Assembly: GCF_900106675.1 (NCBI RefSeq)
Contig: NZ_FNOB01000002.1
Coordinates: 186,001 to 250,000, forward strand
Direction: 5' to 3'
DNA from: Allgaiera indica
GTDB taxonomy: Bacteria > Pseudomonadota > Alphaproteobacteria > Rhodobacterales > Rhodobacteraceae
Length of the DNA stretch: 64,000 nucleotides
Shown here: in pieces, positions 25,520-34,498 of the stretch
Layout: every line of letters begins with the position of its first letter
Numbering within the stretch: position 1 is the first letter of the stretch
The notes under the pieces: generated by a model
Database searches by the model: none
What the model was told of the DNA's origin: nothing
Seen by the model: only the letters and a program-made list of their open reading frames with translations
Translations under genes and position numbers: made by a program

Positions 25520-27802
25520 TTACCCCTTCGCGTCCTGCAGCGCCTGCCAGATGCGCCAGGGCGTTGCCGGCATGTCCAGATGCGCCACGCCCTCGGGCGC
25601 AAGTGCATCCATCACCGCGTTCATCGCCGTGGGCAGCGCGCCGACGGTGCCGGCCTCGCCCACCCCCTTCGCCCCAAGCGCATTGCCCGGAGAGGGCACG
25701 CCGCCCAGCTCGATATCGACGCGGGGCAACAGATCGGCGCGCGGCATCGGATAATCCATGAAGCTGCCGGTCAGCAGCTGGGCCTCTTCGTCATAGCCCG
25801 CGGCCTCTCCGAACACCTGTCCCAGACCCTGGACCAACCCGCCGATGATCTGGCCCTCGACGAGCGTGGGGTTCACCACCGTGCCGCAATCGTCGACCGA
25901 GGTATAGCGCAGCAACACGCAGGTGCCGGTGTCCGGGTCGATCTCGACCTCGGCCACATGCATGCCCGACGGAAAGGCCTGCGGCCCCGGCTGTTCGGCC
26001 ATCACGTCCAGCCCGCCCGGCACCTGCGCCGCCAGATCGGTCAGCGACAGCGCGCGATTGGTGCCCTGCGCGGTGAAAAGACCCTCGGAATAGCTCAGCG
26101 CCTCGGGCGACACCTCCAGCAGCTCGGCCGCCAGACCGCGCGCCTTGGCCAGCATCTGGCGCCCGGCCTCCTGCGTGGTCGAGCCCTGCGCCATCATGGT
26201 GCGCGACCCGAAGGCCCCGCCGCCCGCGATGAACGGGCTGTCGGCGCGCCCGCCCTTCAGCCGGATGCGATCGGGCGGCAGGCCGAGCTGGACGCCCAGC
26301 AGTTCGGGAAACACCGTCTCGTGCCCCTGGCCGGAGGCCACGGCGGCGGTGTGGATGGTCAGGGTGCCGTCGGCCTCCCACGTCAGGGCGACCTGGTCGG
26401 TCTGCGGCCCGCCGCCCGAGGGTTCGATGAACAGCGCGCAGCCGATGCCGCGCAGCTTGCCACGCGCCCGGGCCTCGGCGCGGCGGGCGGGAAAACCCGC
26501 CCAGTCGGCGCGCGCCAGCGCCCGGTCGAGGAGTCCCGCGAAATCGCCGCTGTCATAGGCCACCGGCATCGGCGTGGTGGAAAGCGCATAGGGAAAGTCG
26601 GCCGCCGGGATCAGGTTCATGCGGCGCAATTCGATGCGGTCGAACCCGGTCCGGCGCGCGGCCTCGTCGACCAGCCGCTCGACGACATAGGCCATGTCGG
26701 GCCGCACCGCGCCGCGATAGGCCGAGACCGGCGTGCGGTTGGTCAGCACCAGCCGGATCCGGCCGCCCACCGCCGGAATGCGATAGGCGCCGCAAGCCAT
26801 CTGCAGCGGGTTCAGGACGCTGGTCAGCGGCCCGGCGGCCGATGGATAGGCCCCCATGTCGGCCAGCACGTCATGGCGCAGCGCCAGGAACCGGCCTTCG
26901 GCATCCAGCGCCAGTTCGGCGCCCAGGGTCAGGCCCCGGCCCTGATAATCCGACAGGATCGTCTCGGACCGGGAGGCCACCCATTTGACGGGCCGTCCGA
27001 TCTCTCTGGCCGCCAGCGCCAGCGCGGTATATTCGGGATAGATCTGGCCGCGTACGCCGAAGGCGCCGCCCACGTCCTCGGCGTGCAGGCGCATCTGGTC
27101 GGGTCCCAGGCCCGTCACCGCCGCCAGCCCCCCGCGCAAGGGGGTGATGCCCTGGCTTGGGCACCAAAGGTCAAGCACGTCGCCTTCCCAGCGCGCAAGC
27201 GCTGCCTTCGGCTCCATCGGGGCGCCGAACAGGCGCGGGCTTTCCAGCGTCACCCGAACCCGGTGAGGCGCTTTCTCGAAGGCCCTCGCGATCCGGCCGC
27301 AATCCCCGAAATCCATGTCAAAGCAAATGTTTCCGGGTATTTCATCATGTATCAGAGGGGCTTGCGCTGTCAGCGCCGCCGGCATGTCCGGCACCACCCC
27401 CAGCGGCCGCAGATCCGGCGTGATCAGTTCGGCCGCGTCCCGGGCCTGGGCCTCGGTCTCGGCGACCACAAGCGCAAGCGGTTCGCCCACATACCGCACC
27501 CGGTCCTGGGCAAGCGCGGGGGCGTCGACGGTCTTGAGCGCGCCGTCGCGGCCCCTGACGGGCAATTGCGCCACCCCGCGGCGGTAGCCCGCCGCCGCCA
27601 TGTCCGCGCCGGTCAACACCGCCAGCACGCCCTGTGCGGCGCGCGCGGCCGCCGTGTCGAGGCCCCGGATCTCGGCATGGGCCAGATCGGCGCGCAGGAA
27701 CACGGCCCAGGCCTGGCCGGGCAGGTTGTGATCGGCGCTATAGCGCCCCTGCCCGGTCAGAAGGCGGGGATCCTCGCGCCGGCCCCGGAACGGAAGTGTC
27801 AT
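25520..27802 (-). CDS. Xanthine-dehydrogenase/CO-dehydrogenase-type molybdopterin large subunit
   Basis: A 760-residue molybdenum hydroxylase large subunit. The lead RREDPRLLTGQGRYSADHNLPGQA, the GEPLALVVAET motif and the end GAKGVGEAGTVGALPTAM (with the catalytic Glu) are diagnostic. The loop that distinguishes true CO dehydrogenase reads VSAYRGAVRPDM, so it is not the AYxCSFR form I; a form-II-like aldehyde or aromatic hydroxylase is more likely. Neither the FAD (CoxM) nor the 2Fe-2S (CoxS) subunit gene is adjacent, which is unusual. The ATG at 27802 gives the family N-terminus; the frame stays open to 28402. Confidence 0.82.
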   Translation of the reverse strand: MTLPFRGRREDPRLLTGQGRYSADHNLPGQAWAVFLRADLAHAEIRGLDTAAARAAQGVLAVLTGADMAAAGYRRGVAQLPVRGRDGALKTVDAPALAQDRVRYVGEPLALVVAETEAQARDAAELITPDLRPLGVVPDMPAALTAQAPLIHDEIPGNICFDMDFGDCGRIARAFEKAPHRVRVTLESPRLFGAPMEPKAALARWEGDVLDLWCPSQGITPLRGGLAAVTGLGPDQMRLHAEDVGGAFGVRGQIYPEYTALALAAREIGRPVKWVASRSETILSDYQGRGLTLGAELALDAEGRFLALRHDVLADMGAYPSAAGPLTSVLNPLQMACGAYRIPAVGGRIRLVLTNRTPVSAYRGAVRPDMAYVVERLVDEAARRTGFDRIELRRMNLIPAADFPYALSTTPMPVAYDSGDFAGLLDRALARADWAGFPARRAEARARGKLRGIGCALFIEPSGGGPQTDQVALTWEADGTLTIHTAAVASGQGHETVFPELLGVQLGLPPDRIRLKGGRADSPFIAGGGAFGSRTMMAQGSTTQEAGRQMLAKARGLAAELLEVSPEALSYSEGLFTAQGTNRALSLTDLAAQVPGGLDVMAEQPGPQAFPSGMHVAEVEIDPDTGTCVLLRYTSVDDCGTVVNPTLVEGQIIGGLVQGLGQVFGEAAGYDEEAQLLTGSFMDYPMPRADLLPRVDIELGGVPSPGNALGAKGVGEAGTVGALPTAMNAVMDALAPEGVAHLDMPATPWRIWQALQDAKG

Positions 27803-28061
27803 GATCTGCCTCGGATGCTGTCCTTGATACCACGGCGCGCGTGGGGCCGGGTCGTGCCGAACCCGTCCCTTGCGCCCGGCAGACAATAGGGCACGCGCGG
27901 TCGCGGGCCAGGGCAAAGCGCCCGATCCGCGGAGGCCGGCGCGTGTCGCTGCGCCGCGCGGCACATGCGCCCATATCTGTGGCGCGGCCCGTCTACTTGC
28001 GATACCTTGCGATGACCCCGCGCGCCCGGGTTCGTCCCACCAAGCGAATAGAAGGAAGACA

Positions 28062-29234
28062 ATGCGATACCTCAAGGCTGCCGTCGGAATTGTCGTGCTG
28101 CTCGTGGCGGTCTGGATCATCATCGGCGAACAGCTGACCGGCGCCAGCGCGGATGCCACGATCAATGCCCCCGTCACGCTGGCGCGGGCGCCGATCGGCG
28201 GCACCCTGTCAGTGCCCGAGCGCCAGATCGGCAGCAGCGTGGTCTCGAACGACGTGCTGGCCACCGTGTCCGACGAAACCGTCGACCACACCCGGCTGGC
28301 CGACCTGCGGATGGAGCTGGGCCTGGAAAAGGCCGCCCTCGCCCATCTGCAGGCCGAGGCGGCCGAATTGCGCAGCTTCCACGAGCGGCTGCGCCAGCGC
28401 ACCGCGGCCTATCAGGCTGGCCGGATCCAGACCCTGACGCTAGAGCTGAACTTCGCCCGTGAGCGGCTGGCGCTGCTAAGCCCCGCGGCGGCCAAGGCCC
28501 TACCGGCCCCCGGCGCGCCCGCTTCCGCAACCGGCAAGGACAGCGCGGCGGGCACTGCGGGCTCTGTCGCCGACCGGATTGCCCTGAACCGCGCGAAAGA
28601 AAGCGTGGCGGTGCTGCAAGAGGCGCTGGCCGCCGCCCGCAAGGGCACCTATCTGGGTGACGGCTACAACGACGCGCCCTATTCCGAGCAACAGACGCTG
28701 CTTCTGGATCGGAACCTCGACGACCTGAAGGCGCGCGAGGCCGCGCAAAAGCAACGCGTCGCGGTGGTTGCCGCGCGGCTCAAGCAGGGGATGGGCGACG
28801 CGCAGATTGGCGGCACCCGCGACATCCTGGCCCATGTCGACGGCATCTACTGGCAGGAACTGGCCCATAACGGCGGCTATGTGAACCGCGGCGATCCGGT
28901 CGCGCGGGTCGCCGATTGCGACCGCGTACTCGTCACCGCCTCGGTGCCCGAGATCACCTATCAGCGCCTGCACCGGGGCCAAAAGGTCACCTTCCGCGCG
29001 CTGGGCGAGAACCGGGTGTTCGACGGTTATATCCTGCGCCTTGCGGGCACCGGCGCGGCCACCGTCTATGAGGGCCTGGCCGTCGCCCCCAGCCGCCGCC
29101 ACCTGGAACGCTTCGACGTGGCCATCGCGGTCCCCGGGCTGGTGGCGGACCCGGATCTGCAATGCGCGATCGGCCGCACGGGGCGGGTGTTCTTCGATAC
29201 CTCGCCGCTCGATTTCCTGCACAGCATCTTCTGA
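28062..29234 (+). CDS. HlyD-like membrane-fusion protein, BgsB-like
   Basis: A 390-residue protein with one N-terminal membrane helix (7-23), a beta segment (INAPVTLARAPIGGTLSVPERQIGSSV), a long coiled-coil hairpin (about 85-215) and a second barrel-like part (VTASVPEITYQRLHRGQKVTFRALG). This is the periplasmic adaptor layout. GAAGGAAG precedes the ATG. It lies 6 bp before a processive glycosyltransferase gene, the order of bgsBA in Sinorhizobium meliloti, where BgsB assists export of a mixed-linkage beta-glucan. The assignment is by layout, not by measured identity. Confidence 0.75.
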   Translation: MRYLKAAVGIVVLLVAVWIIIGEQLTGASADATINAPVTLARAPIGGTLSVPERQIGSSVVSNDVLATVSDETVDHTRLADLRMELGLEKAALAHLQAEAAELRSFHERLRQRTAAYQAGRIQTLTLELNFARERLALLSPAAAKALPAPGAPASATGKDSAAGTAGSVADRIALNRAKESVAVLQEALAAARKGTYLGDGYNDAPYSEQQTLLLDRNLDDLKAREAAQKQRVAVVAARLKQGMGDAQIGGTRDILAHVDGIYWQELAHNGGYVNRGDPVARVADCDRVLVTASVPEITYQRLHRGQKVTFRALGENRVFDGYILRLAGTGAATVYEGLAVAPSRRHLERFDVAIAVPGLVADPDLQCAIGRTGRVFFDTSPLDFLHSIF

Positions 29235-29240
29235 TCCGCC

Positions 29241-31217
29241 ATGCCGATGCTTTACCTCGACCCGGTCCAATCCGCCTTCATGCATGTGCTGGCGATCCTG
29301 GGCCTGTCGCTGGTTCTGCCGCTTTTCATCTCGCCCGAACGCACCAGCCATCGCGCTCTGCTGTACCTTGGCGTCGCGATCTTCGCGCTGCGCTATCTTT
29401 GGTGGCGGGGGACGGCCACCCTGGCGCCACCGGGGCTGACGCTGGACTACATTGCCAGCCTGTCATTCTTCGCGCTTGAGGCGCTGACCATGATCGGCGC
29501 GCTCAGCGCCTCATTGATCCTGACCCGCACCCGCGACCGAAAGGCCGAAGCAAAGGCCCATCTGGGCTGGTGGCAGCCCGAGCCGGAGCCTCGCGTCGCG
29601 ATCCTGATCGCCACCTACAACGAGGATCTCGAGGTGCTGGAACGCACCATTGCCGGTGCGCGCGGCCTGCGCCACAGCAACAAGCAGATCCTGGTACTGG
29701 ACGACGGGCGCCGCGACTGGCTGCGCGACTATTGCGCCGCCAATTCGGTGCGCTACCTTCGGCGCGACGGCAACGAGGGCGCCAAGGCGGGCAATATGAA
29801 CAACGCGCTCAGCGTCCTGGCCGCCGATCGCACCCCCCCCGATTTCGTCGCCGTTCTGGATGCCGATTTCGTGCCGCACCACGGCTTCATCTCGCGCACG
29901 CTGGCGCTGTTTCACGACCACCGGGTCGGATTGGTGCAGACGCCGCAGCATTTCTTCAACGCCGATCCGATCCAGTACAACCTTGGGCTAACCCGCTCTT
30001 TCCCCGACGAGCAGCGCTTTTTCTTCGACCATGTCCAGCCGGCGCGCGACGCCTGGGGCATCGCGATCTGCTGCGGCACCTCGTCGATGATCCGCTGGCG
30101 GGCGCTACAGGACGTCGGGGGGTTTCCGACGATCAGCGTGACCGAGGATTTCCTGCTGACCCAGGTGCTGCGCGATCGCGGCTGGAAGACCGACTATCTG
30201 AACGAGGCGCTGACCGAGGGCCTGGCCCCCGAGGGGCTGAGGGAATACATCACGCAGCGCGGGCGCTGGGGCATGGGCACACTGGAAATCGCGCGCAGCC
30301 GCTTCGGCCCCTTCGGGCGCGCCAAGCTGGACCTCTTGGGACGCTGGAGCATCCTCGATTCCTCGTTCTACTGGATCTTCACTTTCCTGTTTCGGCTGGC
30401 CGCGCTGATCTTTCCCCTGCTCTACTGGTTCGGCAACGTGATCGTGCTGAACGCCCCGCTAAACGAGGCGATCGACTATTTCGGCTGCTACTACGTCTGG
30501 ACGCTGATGACCTTCTATCTGCTGTTCGGCAACATGCTGGCGCCGATCCTGAATGACGTGCAGCAGCTGGTAGGCGCGATCCCGATCGTGCGCGGCGCCT
30601 TCACCGGGCTGCTCAGCGGCAAGCCGCAGAAGTTCAAGGTTACCGCGAAGGGCGGCGCGCGCGACGAGGTGGTCGTGCAATGGGGGCTGATGTGGCCCTT
30701 CCTGGTGCTTTTCGCGCTGACGCTGGGCGGGCTGCTGATCGGCATCGTTTCCGACCGCTTCGCCTTCGCCGATGCCGGCGACGGCAAGATCGTGATCCTG
30801 TTCTGGTCATTCTACAATCTGCTGGTGCTGGCGGTCACGATCTTCACCTGCATCGAGCTGCCGCGCCGCGAGATGCATGTCGGCGATGCGCCGGAACGGG
30901 TGATCGCGCAACTTGGCGGCCAGACCCACCGGGTCTGGTTGGTGGGCCTCACGACCGAGCGCGCCCGGCTGCGCGGCTTTGCCTATCCGGCAGGGGCGGC
31001 GGGCCTGTTGCGCCTGCCGGAGGTGGGCGACATATCGTGCAGCGCAACGCACGAGACCAAGGACGGGGTCATCCTGGCGCTGCACCCGAACGCTGAACAA
31101 CGCGCCCGCCTTGCGCGGCGCTTCTATGCGCGGCGGGGGGTGCCCGGCATCTCTCAGGTGCGCGGCGCGGCGCTGGCACAAGACATCATCAGGCGGCTTG
31201 GCCTGAGGCCAAGGTGA
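29241..31217 (+). CDS. Processive family-2 beta-glycan synthase, BgsA-like
   Basis: A 658-residue inner-membrane polysaccharide synthase. Three N-terminal helices (about 12-30, 38-54 and 72-95) precede the GT2 domain, with D in LDDGRRDW (154-155), DAD (207-209), TED (301-303) and QRGRW (339-343), the full D,DxD,D,QxxRW set of cellulose-synthase-like enzymes. About five helices follow (360-565). The cytoplasmic tail (about 570-658) replaces a normal PilZ domain; RxxxR and DxSxxG are absent. S. meliloti BgsA likewise binds c-di-GMP through a non-PilZ tail and makes a (1-3)(1-4)-beta-glucan. The product and c-di-GMP control are inferred. Confidence 0.8.
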   Translation: MPMLYLDPVQSAFMHVLAILGLSLVLPLFISPERTSHRALLYLGVAIFALRYLWWRGTATLAPPGLTLDYIASLSFFALEALTMIGALSASLILTRTRDRKAEAKAHLGWWQPEPEPRVAILIATYNEDLEVLERTIAGARGLRHSNKQILVLDDGRRDWLRDYCAANSVRYLRRDGNEGAKAGNMNNALSVLAADRTPPDFVAVLDADFVPHHGFISRTLALFHDHRVGLVQTPQHFFNADPIQYNLGLTRSFPDEQRFFFDHVQPARDAWGIAICCGTSSMIRWRALQDVGGFPTISVTEDFLLTQVLRDRGWKTDYLNEALTEGLAPEGLREYITQRGRWGMGTLEIARSRFGPFGRAKLDLLGRWSILDSSFYWIFTFLFRLAALIFPLLYWFGNVIVLNAPLNEAIDYFGCYYVWTLMTFYLLFGNMLAPILNDVQQLVGAIPIVRGAFTGLLSGKPQKFKVTAKGGARDEVVVQWGLMWPFLVLFALTLGGLLIGIVSDRFAFADAGDGKIVILFWSFYNLLVLAVTIFTCIELPRREMHVGDAPERVIAQLGGQTHRVWLVGLTTERARLRGFAYPAGAAGLLRLPEVGDISCSATHETKDGVILALHPNAEQRARLARRFYARRGVPGISQVRGAALAQDIIRRLGLRPR

Positions 31218-31371
31218 TTGCCAGGCACGGCCCCGCCGCCGCCGCCGGCGGGCGGCCGGCGGAAGCGGGCCGCGGCTTGCCGGAGTGGACCGGCCGGGCA
31301 AAGCTGCCTTGGATGGATCGCGGATCGGCTTCGGCCTGCGGGCCCGGCCTCGCGGCGCCAGAGGGAATGGG

Positions 31372-32547
31372 TCAGCTGGCCTTGCGGTAGGGATTGCCGC
31401 GCACGGGGTGCAGCCGGGACACACGACCATTGCCACCGGGTCCGGCGGGCGGCTGGCTCTTGCCGGATCCGCCACGACCGTCGGCGCTGACGTTCACCTT
31501 GGCGCGCAAGCCCTCAAGCTGGGTTTGCAGGAAGGCCAGCGACGCGCCCAGATCACGCGCCTCGCGCGAGCTGCGGAATTCCCGCGGATAGGTGAACTTG
31601 CCCTCGGTCAGATCGGCGAAGGCCGCTGACTGGATCTCGATCGGGCGCAGGAACATCCGCATCGCGGCGATCAGGCACAGCGCCACCATCAACGCGATCG
31701 CTATCAGCGCGGTCTCGGCATGGCGCCAACTCTCTCCGCCCACCGCGACATGCAGCCGGTTCGGCATCCGCACGATCAGGGTCCAGTCGTTGCTGCGCAG
31801 CGAATTGCCCAATAGTCGCGGGATCGAGGCGCTGACATAGCCTGCCTCGCGGGTCTCGACCGGCAAGAGCCCGCGCAACATGCTAAGCCGCGCCGCATGT
31901 AGCGAGGCCGCCGAGGGCGGCGCCCCCGAGACCGTATGCGCAGAGACCAGAATGTTGCCGGCACTGTCGACGACAAAGGCATCCATGCCCAAAGCCTTGG
32001 CGGAATCGATCACGAAGTTCTCAAGCCAGTTCATGCTGAGACGATAGACCAGCACCCCCGTCACCTGACCGCCTTTGCGGCGCACCGGATAGGCCAGGTT
32101 GATGAAGCTGGCCAGCCCCGCGCCCGATTTGGCCTGAAACGGATCGCTCAGCGTCGGGCCGCGCAGCGCGCTGCGGAACCAGCGCGCCTTCGAGACATTC
32201 CAGCCCATCTCGGCGCCGCCGGTGCCGGCCTCGACGATACCGCCGGTCGAGATGTATCCCACCCAGGACAGACGGCGGCTGGCGCGCGGCATGGTATCCG
32301 CAACCCCCTGCAGACGCGCCGGGTTGTTCACGTCGATGGACTTCGCCAGCGCGTCGAGGCTGTCCCATTCGCGGTTGAGCGAGCGGTTGATGATCAGCTT
32401 GAGCGCCTCGCCGCTGCGTTGGACGCTGTTGGCCTGGACGCTTGCCTCGAAGGCGTCGCGGTAGGACCGCACGGCGTAAAGTCCAACCACGATGAACAGC
32501 ACCGTGAATGCCGCGATCCATATTGCCGCCTTGTTTGACAGTCGCAT
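31372..32547 (-). CDS. Transmembrane Cache-domain protein without output domain
   Basis: A 391-residue protein with helix 1 at about 10-26, a periplasmic sensor of some 250 residues and helix 2 at about 283-303. Motifs SWVGYISTGGIVEAG, WFRSALRGPTLSDPF and MDAFVVDSAGNILVSA fit a double Cache (PDC) fold. The cytoplasmic tail of about 85 residues has a short HAMP-like helix (DLTEGKFTYPREFRS, then LGASLAFLQTQLEGLRAKV) and a Gly/Arg-rich end. There is no kinase, GGDEF, EAL or MCP domain. AGGAGG precedes the ATG. It converges on bgsA and is divergent from the binding-protein gene. Confidence 0.72.
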   Translation of the reverse strand: MRLSNKAAIWIAAFTVLFIVVGLYAVRSYRDAFEASVQANSVQRSGEALKLIINRSLNREWDSLDALAKSIDVNNPARLQGVADTMPRASRRLSWVGYISTGGIVEAGTGGAEMGWNVSKARWFRSALRGPTLSDPFQAKSGAGLASFINLAYPVRRKGGQVTGVLVYRLSMNWLENFVIDSAKALGMDAFVVDSAGNILVSAHTVSGAPPSAASLHAARLSMLRGLLPVETREAGYVSASIPRLLGNSLRSNDWTLIVRMPNRLHVAVGGESWRHAETALIAIALMVALCLIAAMRMFLRPIEIQSAAFADLTEGKFTYPREFRSSREARDLGASLAFLQTQLEGLRAKVNVSADGRGGSGKSQPPAGPGGNGRVSRLHPVRGNPYRKAS

Positions 32548-32852
32548 GGCGCCTCCTGACCGAATGCAGCGGCCGGGCTTGCCGCACAATTAATGATTAA
32601 TTCTCGACGGAAGCTGAGGCTGCATGAGGTCGCGATTGGGGCCAAAATGTGGTCATTTACCATAGCCGGCGGATCGCCGGCCTGATGCGGCGGAAGCCGC
32701 GGTCAATGCACCGCCTCACATGCCGAATGATGCATGAAACGCACAGGTCCCAAGGAATGTGACTGCGGCAATTCATACATTTCACGAAATCGCGACAGAC
32801 GTTATAACGGTCGCGTGACATTCGTCTAAGGGTGGCGGGCGGAGGGTGAGAC
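32548..32852. promoter_or_regulatory. Divergent promoter region with dyads
   Basis: This 305-bp region is clearly richer in A+T than its neighbours and serves the Cache gene and the binding-protein gene. It holds a perfect dyad AATTAAT-G-ATTAATT (32588-32602), close to the Cache gene, and a perfect hairpin GCCGGCG-GAT-CGCCGGC (32665-32681). No gene or small RNA is supported. Which element binds a regulator is unknown. Confidence 0.5.
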
Positions 32853-34262
32853 GTGCACGGGTTGCACAACAACAGACGAACGCTCTTGCTGGGCGCCCTG
32901 CTTGCATGCGGGGTGCTGCTGCTTGCCGGGCTGACCCACCCCTTCAGCAGCGTAAACAGCGGACGGATCGAGAAGCCTCGCTTGACGCTGGGCTATCTGA
33001 AACAGACCGATGCCGCACCGATCATCGTGGCCAAGGAGCTTGGGTATTTCAAAGCCGAGGGGCTTGATGTTGCGCTTGAGCCGCAATCCAATATCGCCAT
33101 GCTGGAGACACGGCTTTTGTCCGGGGCGCTGGACGGAACTCAGGCCCCGGTAGGGCTGCCGCTGGCGACACGCATCGGATATGGCGCGCGGGCTGATTTG
33201 ATTGTGCCGCTGATCCTTGGTGCGAACGGCAATGCTGTGACGCTGTCGCGCCAGATCTGGAACGACATACGGCCCGCCGTCGCGACCGATCCCGATGGTC
33301 GGATCCGTCTGCCGGTCCGGGCCAATGCGCTTTCCAGCACGCACCCCGGCGTCGCCGGGCTGATCGGGCACCTGAATTTCGGTGTGGTGTCAGAGCTTTC
33401 ATCGCACAATTACCAGCTCCGCTACTGGCTGGCAGCGGGCGGAATCCGACCGGGTTACTACACGGCAAGCGACAAGGCGGGCACGGCCGGGGCTCAGATC
33501 GACATCTGGCCGGTTCCCGCGGCCCGGATGACGGCCACGTTGGAGGCCGGCACGATCCAGGGTTTTGCCGCAGGTGAGCCCTGGAACCAAAGCGCGGCGG
33601 CGCGGGATCTGGGGGTGCCGGTGATCAATTCCGCCGCGATCCGTCCCGGCGGGGCGGAAAAGGCCTTTGTGGTCAGCCAGGCCTTTGCCGACCGATACCC
33701 CAACACCACCGCGGCGCTTGTGCGGGCGCTGATCCGCGCCTCGATCTGGCTGGATGCACGCGACGGCAAGAACCGGGATGTCGCGGCGCGGATGCTGGCC
33801 GCGCCGGAATATGTGGGCATCAGCGCCTCGATCATCGCGCTGTCCCTGTCGGGGCATCCGCACGGCTCCGACGGAACCGAAGGCCTGCTGAAGGAGCCTT
33901 CGCGCTTCTTTCGCGACCGCGCCGGCGTGCCCTTCTATTCCGAAGCCATCTGGTACCTGACCCAGATGCGCCGCTGGGGCCAGATCCCGACCTATAAGCA
34001 AGACGACTGGTACGAGCAAACCGCCCGCGCGGTGTTTCGGCCCTCGCTCTATCTGCTGGCGGCGCATCAGCTGGTTGCCCAGGGCCGGGCGAATCCCGGC
34101 GACTTCGATTGGCAGGGCGGCGGCGAGCGCCGCGAACCGGGTGCCGCGGCGATTGACGGCAAGGTTTTCGACGCGCGTCACCCCAATGCCTATCTTGATC
34201 AATTCGAAATCGGCCTCAAGGGAAGGGAAACCGCAGACGACGTGATCCCCCTTCAGGATTGA
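32853..34262 (+). CDS. Orphan NrtA/CmpA-type substrate-binding protein
   Basis: A 469-residue protein with an N-terminal signal or anchor (LLLGALLACGVLLLAGL; LLAC could be a weak lipobox) and the nitrate/bicarbonate-binding-protein family fold. LGYLKQTDAAPIIVAKELGYFKAEGLDVAL and FAAGEPWNQSAAARDLGVPV are the family motifs. Start is a GTG preceded by GGAGGGTGA. No permease or ATPase gene is adjacent; the next gene, 236 bp on, is a histidine kinase. A sensory role, as for NasS in nitrate signalling, is therefore as likely as transport. The ligand is unknown. Confidence 0.75.
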   Translation: MHGLHNNRRTLLLGALLACGVLLLAGLTHPFSSVNSGRIEKPRLTLGYLKQTDAAPIIVAKELGYFKAEGLDVALEPQSNIAMLETRLLSGALDGTQAPVGLPLATRIGYGARADLIVPLILGANGNAVTLSRQIWNDIRPAVATDPDGRIRLPVRANALSSTHPGVAGLIGHLNFGVVSELSSHNYQLRYWLAAGGIRPGYYTASDKAGTAGAQIDIWPVPAARMTATLEAGTIQGFAAGEPWNQSAAARDLGVPVINSAAIRPGGAEKAFVVSQAFADRYPNTTAALVRALIRASIWLDARDGKNRDVAARMLAAPEYVGISASIIALSLSGHPHGSDGTEGLLKEPSRFFRDRAGVPFYSEAIWYLTQMRRWGQIPTYKQDDWYEQTARAVFRPSLYLLAAHQLVAQGRANPGDFDWQGGGERREPGAAAIDGKVFDARHPNAYLDQFEIGLKGRETADDVIPLQD

Positions 34263-34498
34263 TGCCCGGCCGCGTGTTCGCGGACACGCCGATCATTCGG
34301 CCGGGTCACACGAAACCGTGGCCCCGGCCGCAAGCCCCGCGACACGGTCGTCTGGTGGTCGGATGTTCGCAGATCGTCGCCGGCATCCCCTTGCCAGGGT
34401 ATGGAAGAACCGCCGCATAGAAGATAGGACGGGCACAGCGACCATTTCCGCAACGGAACGCATGCCGCGTCGCAACGAGCAATCAACGAGCGCCAGAC

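Noticed and set aside
25151-27889. 912-codon plus-strand open frame opposite the molybdenum hydroxylase
   Set aside because: Antisense artefact of GC-rich codon use; the translation is rich in His, Arg, Gln and Gly without any motif.
27803-28402. N-terminal extension of the molybdenum hydroxylase frame to 960 residues
   Set aside because: The extra 200 residues overlap the bgsB start on the other strand and match no family; the ATG at 27802 gives the canonical start.
29241-31217. Calling the glycan synthase a cellulose synthase BcsA
   Set aside because: PilZ motifs RxxxR and DxSxxG are absent and no bcsB, bcsC or bcsZ gene is adjacent; the membrane-fusion partner fits bgsBA better.
32588-32602. 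AATTAATGATTAATT as a CtrA site
   Set aside because: CtrA boxes need TTAA-N7-TTAA; the spacing here is three bases, so it is listed only as a dyad.
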